Below are positions 33,529 to 44,599 of a DNA stretch of 64,000 bases, piece after piece. The stretch covers positions 4,903,001-4,967,000 of the forward strand of contig JAKZAN010000006.1 of assembly GCA_023053545.1 (NCBI GenBank), read 5' to 3'. The translations under genes were made by a program, and so were the position numbers. The notes under the pieces are model-generated. The model was not told the DNA's origin. It saw only the letters and a list, made by a program, of their open reading frames with translations, and made no database searches. Numbering within the stretch: the first letter of the stretch is position 1; every line of letters begins with the position of its first letter. This stretch comes from Lepidurus packardi. Taxonomy: Eukaryota > Arthropoda > Branchiopoda > Notostraca > Triopsidae.

Positions 33529-34952
33529 ATGCGAATGGCATTTCATTGTTGGAGATTGCTGCGATGTTTGCCTGGGACTTATCAACGCACTGCCATTGCT
33601 GGTTATTCCCAGCAGCGTGCAATGAATGTATTTGACCGTCAAACGAAGCAAAAGCAGAAAAATGTCGCAGCGAAAAGTCCAGAAGTTGAGGTTTACGATT
33701 ATCTTAAAGAAGAAGTAACTTTACAAACTAGAATTTATTAATATAAGTTTAGTGGTTTGCTTTCGCCTTTCTGTAGATTGGATTTCGGTTAGCAGATCGC
33801 ATTTTTGATATAAAGAAGCATTTTCCCAATGCTCTGGACTTGGGTTGTGGTCGAGGATACGTCAGCCGCCATATTACAGACGTAAAAGTGCCAAAATCGT
33901 TCAGGAAAGGGGTTTCATTGTTAAAAGATCTGATTTTAGGATTGTATTGGTCATATTGTAATGTGTGATACTTCTAAGGAGTATCTTGAACAAGCAACAA
34001 CTCCCCAAACTGTTCCTTTCACTAAGAAATTTGTGGATGAAGAGTTATTGGACTTCCCCAACGAGAGTATGGACTTGGTCGTTAGCAGTTTGAGGCAAAT
34101 AATTTATAATTAAATTGGCTTGCTAACAAAAAGTTTGTTTGTATAGCTTGCATTGGATAAATGATCTACCGGCTGTGTTTCAAAAGATTCAGAAAATCCT
34201 ACGGCCCGATGGAGTGTTTCTGGGCGCCATGTTTGGTGGCGACACGCTGTTTGAATTGAGAAGCTCGTTGCAAGCAGCCGAAATGGAAAGAAAAGGAGTA
34301 TGGAATGAATAGAAAGTTCTCAATGCTACTATAGAAACCCGATAGTCTAAAATTGGGTTCTAGTAGGGCGTTTCACCACATATATCCCCGTTTGTTACAG
34401 TCCAGGACATTGGGAGCTTGATGAACCGTGCTGGTTTCAATATGCTTACAATTGCAAGTGATTAGCACTATTTCACTTGTTTGTCTGACTGAGTAATGTG
34501 TGTTGAATAGGATACCGAAGATATCAAAGTGGGTTATCCTTCCTTGCTACACTTGGTACAAGATTTGAAAGGAATGGGAGAAAATAACGCAGCATGGAAT
34601 CGACCGTTGCGATTAAACAAAGATGTTTTAATGGCAGCATCTGCGATCTACCAAAGTAATAACATCAAGTTTAAGTCTACCTAAAAGCTGAATTATATTA
34701 CTACTTCAATAATAATTCTTCCTTTAGCAATGTATGGTCAAGAAGATGGCACTATCCCAGCCACGTTTCATGTAGTCAATATGATTGGCTGGAAACCTCA
34801 TTCTTCCCAAGTAAAACACTTTAGTTAGTTATTTAAGTCTTTCCAAATTGATTAATCGTTATTATTATTAGCCTAAACCATTAGACAGAGGGGCAGGAGA
34901 TGTTTCCTTGAAGGACTTGTATCGAATTGATCAAATTTTGCCCAAAAAATAA
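33529..34952 (+). CDS. NDUFAF5: NDUFAF5, mitochondrial complex I assembly factor
   Basis: Eight exons: 33529-33714, 33777-33881, 33940-34094, 34147-34297, 34367-34453, 34511-34655, 34728-34810, 34872-34952; 330 residues (328 from the second Met). The start gives an Arg-rich, mitochondrial-targeting-like N-terminus, then N-V-F-D-R-x-x-K-x-K-Q-K-N. The SAM-binding motif [10 protein letters not shown] is at residues 81-90, followed by [20 protein letters not shown] and S-P-H-I-S-P-F. Human NDUFAF5 hydroxylates an arginine of NDUFS7 during complex I assembly in the matrix. Two introns, 34095-34146 and 34454-34510, use GC instead of GT donors; only this reading gives uninterrupted similarity. Confidence 0.94.
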
Positions 34953-36964
34953 TGACTTGTTAATTCAATGTAATTGTGAAATAAATAGAATTGAAATTAC
35001 TTGCTTAACTTTGCTTCTAATATAAGAATCTACTTTAACCCATCTTCTGTTCTCCATATTACCTGATTTATAATATAAATCTGTAACACAAATGACATGT
35101 AACGAAGACAGACGTGAGATCATTTAAAGGAATTATTCCATGTTGGATAAGTTGGTAACAGCTTGTAACGTTCTTTAAGACGATACTAGAACTCACTGTT
35201 AACAAGTAAAAAATGTCACCATTGTACTTAGTAAGAATAATTAATATTAAGTAATACGCATCGTTAAGTCAACTTTGGACAGATATTTCTAGAAGATTCG
35301 ACGATTTCGAAATTCGCTTAAAATTACGCTTAACCTAAAGTTTCCCCCTTAAAGTACCCTAAAAGTTTCAATTCTTACAATAGCGTAATTAGCGTAAGTT
35401 GTAAAAGCTAAGAGTCGGATTCGATTGTAATTACTGCAGCATTCGAAACAGCGAATGCAACAAATAGAAAGCAAAGTTTGAAAAGCTATGTTTAAACATA
35501 CCTGAAGGATGCGAAGATCGACGCTTAACTGTAAGGCTTAACTTAGAAATACTTGGTAAACCCTTTTAAGACGACCAAGTTTAGCTGTGCTGAAGCAATG
35601 ACGTTTTTCTGCAACTCTTCCCAGCTATTTAAGACTCGCGGCAAGCCGAGTCACGTGGTCTAATCGCAACTCGGTATCTTAGAGTCAACGCGGACCTATA
35701 AATACGAGGGCCATTTGAACTAGAAGCTTTTCTCTCACGCAAAGCGGACCTGGAAAGGAATGCAAATGGACACCCCCAAAAAGCTCTGGTCTACAATTTT
35801 CTTAATATAATTATGTGAATTATATTAACATCTAATGTGTAGAAACGTCCAGACGAGTGCAAACAGCAAATCGACACTTACAACGAATATCGAAAACTCG
35901 CGGTGCTTTTACCGCAATACTTACTAAAATGGATCAACTATACCCATATTTCTTCACGGAATATGAATCTTAAATACAAAAACTCTCCAAGAAACTTTCT
36001 ACAAACCCCAGGTAAGAGAAAACCAATACAATCGAAGTCCATTTTGATATTTTTCCGATACTTTTTCCAAAAATAAGTTAATAACCGACGTCATTTGCCG
36101 TATTCGTAACACTATTCGCCTTATATCATGATTTGCCTTAATTCCAAAATATTTCTAATTAAAGGTGTTTACAATTCAGTTTTGCAATGTAAAACATAAT
36201 TTGTGTTATGCAATCAAGCGTGAGAATGAACTCCGGATTCATTAGCTATACTTTGTCCTTAATTAGATTCATTATCTTGAGATTATTAGATCAGTCGTGC
36301 CTCTTTGGTTTCATTACGGTTACAAAGAATTGATCTCCTGACGCGCATCAATCAGTGCCCTTCGGATAGCTCGAAAGATGTATTGCATGCAACAGGTCAA
36401 AGAATACCAAACGGTTATCTTCCACTTGAGAAGTAATCTGTCTTTTTAAGACAGATCTCACTACAAGTATATCAACCACTGCTCTTCGCTCTTTGATTTT
36501 TCTGTTCACGTGTATACCGACACAGTCACAGCCTATCAGCGTACAGATCTGCAGTGAATCACGAAAGTATTGCGTGTCCATGGTGAAACCTTCCTATCTG
36601 AACGCAAAGCCCCTGTCGCCTGAAGCATACTTGCTCTTGTATGTCCCAAGTATTATCTCCGACCAACCACTTAAACATTTAACTTACTATCCCCATAAAC
36701 GACATATCCGTCTCACACCCCATTTGACAACTAAAAGTTTGAAAATAGCCCGGGTCAAGGTTTGCAAAGTTCTACACACGAAAATGAAAACTTCAACTTA
36801 CTGGTGATCCGCAACCGTTACAGTTGAACTTACTCTTCTAACAGCTGTACACTCACACTTGAGTGATATTTGAATGATATAATCGATAAGGATTGATCAA
36901 AGAAAAATTCAAGTTATTCGCCTTTCTTTTCTATTCGACAATAAACGTATATAAATATGGAAAG
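34953..36964. other. Two-kb convergent spacer
   Basis: AT-rich DNA between the 3' ends of NDUFAF5 and Taspase-1. Scattered short frames exist on both strands, but none shows splice-linked extensions or a recognisable family. Confidence 0.6.
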
Positions 36965-39644
36965 CTACAAAGGCGAATTTTTGTTCATTTCTTGCAAAAC
37001 CATTTGTAACTGAAACGCTTTGCCTTCGTTGTCAAGGTTCATTCGCGAGAGTACAAACTCAGGTTTAGAAGATAAGCCTGTCATGTACCCTAGCGCTAAA
37101 GAGGCGGTACTGTGCCAAAAATGCAGCTCGCAACGTTTCTCTTCTCGGAAGTAAACAAAGCCCAGACCTCCACAAACCAGGCCATGACCTTTGGCCACAT
37201 CGTCTGTTAAGGCAGGCGAGCTCATAAACCTCTTTTGGATCACATGTTGCAGGGAAAAATTGTCTGAAATCTGTAGTAAAGTAGTTCCAACTTCTTTGGC
37301 TAAGCCAGTTCTGATTATTTGTTCTCCGCAGCCGGTTGTCACGACTCCAGTGCATCTGTCGTCACTTTCTTCAGCCCAGCAGCCTGCTCCATAGTGGCAA
37401 ACCTATGAAACCACAACTTCTTATCAATCACGTATACTCAAGCCACACGTGTACACTAAAAGTACACGCGCTTTTCTTTTCACAGAAACGCCATGCTTGT
37501 TCTTATCTCCACTTGGTACTCTCTTGGAACACACCCAACTAAGACTATCAATGGAACAGGGATAAAGAGTTATGCAGTGATTAGAAGCGCACTAAGCCAA
37601 CCAGATTAATGTCACAGACTCTACAAGTCGTGATAGTTATCTTAAGCCATCCGTGCATTACGGGATGCTCTGAGTCTTACACAGGGCTCAACGTGTCACT
37701 GTAATCCTCCTCGAGAGTTTTGCACTCCTGCAAGGACAATAATGAAAATGATAACAATGAATATTCATCAGTATCAAAATCCATTTGTACACAACTTTGT
37801 AACTTAAGCCTGGTTCTTAACCGTTGTTTTGTTCTCTTTTGCGTGATCTTATACGAGCTTAAATTACAAGGTCTACTTTGTTAGTTTAACGTATCGAAAT
37901 CCAATATAAACACAGCGATTTTTCCCCTTTCCGTTATTTTTTTCTCTGGCTGATCTTACAAGAGCTGAAATGACGAGGTTTACTACGTTTATGTGACGAA
38001 ATTCAACATAAACGAAGGGATTTTCCCTTTTCTGACAGCATTATAGTTTGTAAACATGTAAAGCTCTAAAAAACCTAATAGTTACTGGCGACACCTATAA
38101 TGGTATAATAGTCTTAACCGTTGTTTTGTTCTCTTTTGCTTGATCTTATACGAGCTTAAATTACGAGGTTTACTTTGTTAGTTTAACGTATCGAAATCCA
38201 ATATAAACGCAGCGATTTTTCTTCTTTCATCTATTTTTCTCCCTGGCTGATCTTACAAGAGCTGAAATGACGAGGTTTACTACGTTTAATGTGCCGAAAT
38301 TCAACATAAACGAAGGGATTTTCCCTTTTCTGGCAGCATTTCTGAAATAGTTTGTAAACATGGAAAGCTCTAAAAAACCTAATAGTTACTGCCGATACCT
38401 ATAATGGTACCAGACACAGACAAGGTTACAGCAGACATTGTTGGGGAATAAAATGAAATTGAGGAATAAGTCGCGGCTTACTTGCCCGAGTCTTCCAGGG
38501 TGTTTCAGCGCTATGCCGCCAGACGAAGCACCCGAAACCACGTGACCCGTGCTATCCATCACGATCACGCCGACGGTATCCTAATCCAATACACAATTTT
38601 ACTGAGATTTCCAATAACCTTGATGGGCTTTACCCATTACTAATGCATAAAACCAAGCCAGAGACTACCTCCAAGAATGAAAAAATGCGAGTGAATGGTT
38701 TTACTCACCAAAGTATGACATCCATCACTTTGGGCGTACAAAGCGAGTTTTTTGGCAGAACTAGCTCCGTCTGCTGTTGCTTCTCTGTCGCCCATTTCTT
38801 CCAATTTGCGCCGCTTTATGGCCCTGGCTTGCGCTAGTCGTTTGCTATACGACTCATACTGCAGGCGAGCTTTACCTTAAACGCAACTTTTTTCTTCTTC
38901 AAAAGTTAATTAAGAACAAGATTATATACTTGTGACTAGTGCGGTAGTATCTGCCAGCTTGACGCCTCGTTGGACAGCGAAATTGTAAGCTCCTTCCCCA
39001 ACCAACAGGCTTTAAGGATATTATAGGTTGAAATAGAACAAAGTTGTTAACTATTTTCATAACAAAATGTTATCTCCTTTACCATGGAGGCATTCTGGAG
39101 AGAATGTGAGAGTCTTCTTCTTGCTGCATCTTTAGCAGTTCTTCGGCCGCGTGAATGGGGTTAGCTATGCCTTGTAATGCTCCAACGGCAGCCCATTTGA
39201 ACCCCCGAGCTTCCATTAAAGCCGCCTCGCATTCAACTCGTCCTTCTTGGTTTAAACAAGATCCTCGCCCAGCATTTGTAAGATCACTGTCTTCCAAGAC
39301 AGCTAACGCTAAACTTGCAGCTGAAGAGGCTGTTTTGCCTGAATCTAAATGTTCCATTGCCTAAATAGCAAAACATTAGAATACAATAGGACATCTGTAA
39401 CAGGCCCTAAAGATTGTCAATCATACCACTAGGCAGGCTTTGTTGCAAAGCTTCTTATACTCGTTTGAATGTTTGGTGGCATGTCGACCAGCTCCTGCAA
39501 TAAACAGGAATGTTGGGAACGGTCAGCAATCAGATAAAAGATTAGAAATGTGTTTAGCTTACCGACATGAACTGCGATGAAAGGAATAGCATTGAAAGTA
39601 AGATTGGGAATGGTTAGAATTACCGGAGCATTTTCGCTTGCCAT
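36965..39644 (-). CDS. TASP1: Taspase-1 (threonine aspartase)
   Basis: Seven exons on the minus strand: 39644-39563, 39494-39427, 39360-39083, 39009-38930, 38875-38709, 38580-38482, 37402-36965; 403 residues (human 420), all junctions in phase. Features: A-V-H-V-G-A-G-R near the start, T-N-A-G-R-G-S, G-A-V-type A-A-V-G-A-L, a basic bipartite nuclear-localisation-like stretch before the active site, then D-T-V-G-V with the catalytic Thr227 exactly at an exon start, and S-S-G-G-I-A-L-K-H-P-G-R. The proenzyme cuts itself before this Thr to form the active alpha/beta enzyme. The enzyme cleaves MLL/Trithorax and TFIIA-alpha/beta. All expected catalytic-region residues appear intact. Confidence 0.95.
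37811..38409. repeat. About 300-bp tandem duplication in a Taspase-1 intron
   Basis: Two head-to-tail copies, about 37811-38106 and 38110-38409. Each starts CTTAACCGTTGTTTTGTTCT and ends near CACCTATAATGGTA or a variant. Each copy also holds two internal half-repeats around a TACGAGCTTAAA / AAGAGCTGAAAT motif. It lies within intron 37403-38481. Confidence 0.85.
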
Positions 39645-39918
39645 ATCTCATCAGTCCTCTCCTACTCCCGTCTGAACTTTAAATTCGGCCTAAACAAGCC
39701 TCCAGCAACTCCAGCGCCTAATTAGTAGAAAGGGTTTAACTTTTCTAAGAAAATTTCACAGCTAATCAAGCAACATACGCCCTCTGTTGGTTTTACGCAT
39801 AACTGAATGATTCAGAGCTACTTGACTCTTTATCTCTGGTGTGTATTTGTGTTTATGAGGAAACAAGCATTTAAAAATCAAACAACCCTCCGTTTTATCA
39901 CTTTATCTTTAGTGTAAC
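39645..39918. promoter_or_regulatory. Divergent promoter region of Taspase-1 and L2HGDH
   Basis: 274 bp separate the two start codons on opposite strands, so the two promoters must lie here. A bidirectional promoter is inferred from spacing. No canonical element stands out. Confidence 0.5.
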
Positions 39919-42396
39919 ATGCTGTTATCATCAGCCAAGTTGTTAAATACACCAAGACTCATCCAAGCCAGGTAAATAATTCTACAGTGGACGTCTTTTC
40001 CGCTGTCATTTTTGGGCTCTCGTCTCAGAGTTACTATTGGTACCTCCCGCGTCGGTTGATGGCGCTGCTCCAACGTTTCCCTCCAACGTGCAACTGATGT
40101 ATATTTAAGTGTTACTATTGGTTAGGTTAAGTTAGGCTAGGTTTAGTTAGGTTCAGGGATTTTCTAAGAAGCACTTTTTCGTTGCACTTTGGAGGGGAAC
40201 AGCACCACCACTTCTCTCTTGTCGTTTCATTTTTCTTTTTGTCGTGGACCTTCGATTTTTTTAAAGTAAAGACCGGATTTGTTCAACTATTAGGAACTAT
40301 GCCAAAGAATGCAGCGTTGTTGTCGTTGGAGGCGGAATAATAGGAACTGCAACTGCCAGAGAACTTAAGCTCAGGTTTCCCCATTTGGATACAATTTTGG
40401 TTGAAAAAGAACCCAGTTTGGGTAAGTGATCCACCCGTGTTTATAATACGACCAAAACTGTCTAAATGAATAGCTAAACGCCAGCAAAATACTTTAAGTT
40501 TAAGGCGAATGCTATGAATATACAATGTCAAAAATATTCAACTGTAATTAGGATTCCATCAAAGTGGTCACAATAGTGGCGTAATCCACGCAGGAGTCTA
40601 CTATAAACCAGGCTCTTTGAAAGCAAAGTTATGCGTTCAGGGTTTACATCTGTCGTATAAGTACCTTAAAGAGAAAGGTATTCCGTACAAAGAATGCGGT
40701 AAACTCATTGTTGCCGTCGAAAAAGATGAGCTACCCCGTTTACTCACGCTTTATGAAAACGCGCGCAAAAATGGCGTCCCGGATGTGCGTCTCGTTGACC
40801 GGCACGAAATCAAACAACTTGAACCACATTGTGAGGTAGTGTACTGGAAACCCAACAGTCCAACAGCTGCTTTAAAGATCTGAATGTAACAACCGACGGT
40901 TAAACATGCTAAACTGATATAAATATGCTTAGCCAAGGAACTATTAAATTCACAGAATTTTTCTAGCCTATGATTGAAGTGAAGAGTCTTCAGTGCCTTT
41001 GAATTCGAGTCACAAATATGTGTCTGAAATGTATTTAACCTATAAAAGTACGATCCTCGAAGTACTACCTTTCTATCAAGCGTCCTATGGCGTTGTTTAC
41101 ATGTTTGATCAACTTGTTACATCCAGCTCCTCAAAGCAGCTACCATCACTTTTCCCAAATTCTTTTGAACGCTCTCAACCAGGATTTGCCTTACTAGGGA
41201 ATCCAAGCCATATGGTCTCCGCGTACAGGGATTGTGGATTGGCAACTTGTCACTCAACATTATGCTCAAGATTTCCAAAAAATGGGCGGCCATGTTGTAC
41301 CTGAGTACCAAGTTGTTTCCATCACTGCCTTGGAGGCATCTCAAGCTCCTCCCTTTCCTGCCCGCCCTATTCGCGTTACATCAAAAGACAACGTACAGTA
41401 AAACGATAATTTATTGGTCTATAACCTTCCCCCCTGTATTCATGATGTCTTTTATGTCATCTAGAAAGTCATTCTGTGTGATTACGTCCTAACCTGTGGC
41501 GGCCTTTATTCAGATCGATTAGCCGTAATGAGCGGGTGCGCTAAGGAACCTTTCATTGTCCCTTTCCGCGGTGAATATCTCGTCCTGAAGCCCGATAAGA
41601 ACCATCTGGTCCAGCGCAACATATATCCCGTAATTTCCTCTCCTATTTTTCCCCGTTACAAAAGAAGAAAACACTTTGTCATCCCATTAAACTTCACCAC
41701 GAATGTAATTAGGTCCCGGATCCTCGTTTCCCTTTTTTGGGTGTTCATTTCACTCCCAGGATGAATGGAGACGTATGGCTCGGCCCTAATGCCATATTAG
41801 CGTTTCGAAGAGAAGGGTATAGGTAAGGAAAATTTTGAGTCTAAAAGAGCGTGTAATGAGCTGTGAGAAGCTCCGGCATGACAACCTTATGACAGATGGA
41901 CTGACGTGGATTGGAGGGAGTTGCTTCAGACTGTCACTTACCCCGGTTTTCGCAAACTGGCTGCCAGATACGCTCGGTTCGGTCTTGGGGAAATGATCCG
42001 ATCAGCCGCAGTCGGCTTACAGTTAAAACAACTACAAAAGTACGTCCCGGCCGTTAAGCTCGAAGACGTAGTTAGGTAAGTTTGGCCTGCGAGGTCGCAT
42101 GTCGTCCTGGTACTGCGTATGATCCTCTTTAAGACCTTCTCTTTTTCTCTGGAATGATTGATTGGGGTGACAGGGGACCGTCTGGAGTGCGTGCTCAAGC
42201 CATGGATTCGGCAGGCAACTTGGTGGATGATTTTATCTTTGACTCGGGAGTTGGAGTTTTAAAGGAACGAGTGTTGCACTGCAGGAATGCTCCGTCCCCG
42301 GGCGCCACGTCTTCATTAGCCATTGCTAGCATGATTGCAGACCAAGCTGAGCTGAAATTCGGTTTCGGAAGCACCAACCGCACCACCAATGTCTAG
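39919..42396 (+). CDS. L2HGDH: L-2-hydroxyglutarate dehydrogenase, mitochondrial
   Basis: Eight exons: 39919-39971, 40294-40421, 40552-40835, 41198-41392, 41465-41629, 41713-41822, 41896-42075, 42174-42396; 445 residues (human 463), all in phase. A short basic leader suggests mitochondrial import. The FAD-binding [10 protein letters not shown] lies at about residues 26-35. [25 protein letters not shown] and the C-terminal [15 protein letters not shown] follow. The enzyme oxidises L-2-hydroxyglutarate to 2-oxoglutarate with FAD, a metabolite-repair step. Confidence 0.95.
40121..40158. repeat. Degenerate TTAGG-like run
   Basis: GGTTAGGTTAAGTTAGGC followed by TAGGTTTAGTTAGGTT reads as an imperfect run of the TTAGG unit, in the first L2HGDH intron. 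Such runs are common interstitial sequences in arthropod genomes. Confidence 0.5.
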
Positions 42397-44599
42397 TTTT
42401 ATTACGATATGCTCCAGTGCAATTCTTTAGGGAAAGGAAAGGCTTCTAACCATCATAGAAAGCTACTTTCTTTTACTTTTTACGAGCTGTTAACGTTCTA
42501 GATGGAGATCCAGGATGTGTTTAGACCGCGTTCAGACTCTAGAATACATTATATATGATACGCTGACGTCATATAAATGAACCTTGTTGCTGTAGAATAG
42601 GAGAATAGCATTCGTTACTAGATAGGCGTAGAGGAATTAGTAGCGGGTGAGGAATCGATATCGTACCTAACCACAGTTGGACGCTATTTGTTAACGTCAA
42701 CGAGGAAAAGTTCTGGTCTAGTTTGCATTTTTTGTAGGGCGTAAAAGAACGGGGTCCAAAGAGTTTGATATAGCGGTTGGAATCGGTTTCAGACAAGGAT
42801 TTGTTGGCAAAAGAGGTTTAATTTATGACTGGTGGTGTCAGCCTCATCGTTAGCAGGGCCATTTGGTATGAAATGCGCTTAAATGATAAACAAAACTGAT
42901 GTTTTGTACTTTCCCAAAGCTCGGGTTACATAAAATTCTTGTGCTATTTTCCTCGTAATTATTTGATTGTCATTATCAACTAATTTTGACAAGGAAATTA
43001 ATCATAGCGGCGCATTTTGTGATTAAAGTCTGACATCTAATGGCGATAAATAAAACTAACACTGTAAACAGCACGGCCCTAGTTGGGCGCCCGAGACTAA
43101 AAACTTAGAATTTAGGATATAGAGCTAATACAAAATTTAAAATACATAATACATAATTTAAAATGCTCCTCAGCTTGTAATCTACTCTGTACTAAGCTTG
43201 AAATGTCTAACTCTTATTTTCCTAAATAAGTAGTCTTTTAAACAGGAATACGAGCCATAGAAGCCCATGCCTTAACTCTATAGGCTAATAAGAAACACAA
43301 GTTTCGTTACCCTGATCTTATCTTTATATGTTTCGTTACCTAAATGTATCAATTTAGAATATTGAAAAAATGATGCAACTCCTATTGAATATTGAAAAAA
43401 TGATGTTGGCTGAAGTTTTTAAATTTCCATGGACCGGAAACTCTGTACAGTAGTAAGAAGTTCCAAGGAGTGGAGGAAGGTGGGAAGTTTTCTTCTTTTT
43501 TTTTTTTCTTTTTTTGCAGACAGTTTTGCGTCCCACATTCCAATGTCTAATCCCATCTCGCCATCTCGCACCATCGGCCACTTCAGCTTCCACTTCTCTC
43601 TCTCTTGCCTCTCCTTGGTCTCCCACCTTTTTGTTTTTTTTTCCACCATGGCATACCTGGGGAATGAAAAGGTGTTGGCGGTCAATCAAGCACCACCGTC
43701 CGCTTCTCCCTCTCTGCTGGAAAATAAAGGAACCGGTTTTCGGGGCTAACAATGCGAAAGGTAGCCTGTTCCCTCCAGGCTACACGCTATCTGGACGTTA
43801 CTGAACACTGTTAGCAAAGCAAGCGTTCAAAAAGATAGCCAGGGTTTCGGATACTTTTCCCTTTGATTTGTTTCCGTTGCTCTTGCTCAGAGCAGTCTGG
43901 TTTCTTTGTTTCCAGCGCGTGGAGGTTTCTCACAAGTTAAAAACCCCAGATGCAAACTACAAAAAAGTGACGAAAGCAAAAACTCTTCATCGTCCCCGGT
44001 GTTCACGTGAAAAACAAGTTGTCAAAAAACGAAACAGACCAACATAATCTTCAAAACCCTTTTCGTTTTGTTGTTTACATCCTTCCGATCGTCGCGTATG
44101 GACTTCATTGTTGTTTTGGCGCTCACCAGTAAGGCAATTTGGGGCTGCAATGCCCCGGCGTCTATGAGTCTCGACCCGTGTTCCCGAGTAAAGGCAGTCC
44201 GTAAAGCTACCCCACATTCGCCCCTCTCTTCGATCCCTTTGGGGTGTTTTTGAACGCCGTAGAAATGCGGTGGGTTCGGTGATTGGTGCTTCCTAGCGAC
44301 GCCAGGGTTGACGTCGACGTAGAACTCGGGTCGCCAGCAGCATCCCCGTGCATCGAGTACGTGGCTGTCAGTGAGCCGCAGCCCGAGCGCCAGTGAGCTA
44401 AGCAAGTTTGGTAAGGAGTCAGTCCTTCCTCTGCTGCTGCTGTTGAATTCCCCTCAGACACATGTCGGACTCGATGCTGTGTGGTTGCTAGAAGAGAAAC
44501 GATACCCCTGGGATCCCGTTTCTTGTAATCAGTGCTTCCGGAACTTCCTTTTTTTGCTTGGATCTTTCGTGGTTTCGACCGTCCTGACCCCTCTTAAGC
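42397..44599. other. Spacer between L2HGDH and TRIM9
   Basis: The L2HGDH 3' region, then about 1.5 kb of AT-rich DNA, a pyrimidine-rich stretch at about 43494-43640, and the GC-richer leader of TRIM9 from about 44000. No supported gene. Confidence 0.55.

Noticed and set aside
36348..36581. 77-codon minus-strand frame between NDUFAF5 and Taspase-1
   Set aside because: No family resemblance and no splice-linked neighbours; it is best read as chance.
40121..40158. Possible telomere fragment
   Set aside because: The TTAGG-like run is short, imperfect and inside an intron between ordinary genes; a common interstitial sequence is more likely than a fusion point.
43354..43752. 132-codon minus-strand frame rich in Lys, Glu and Arg
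   Set aside because: It derives from a pyrimidine-rich tract on the plus strand; low complexity explains the open frame.
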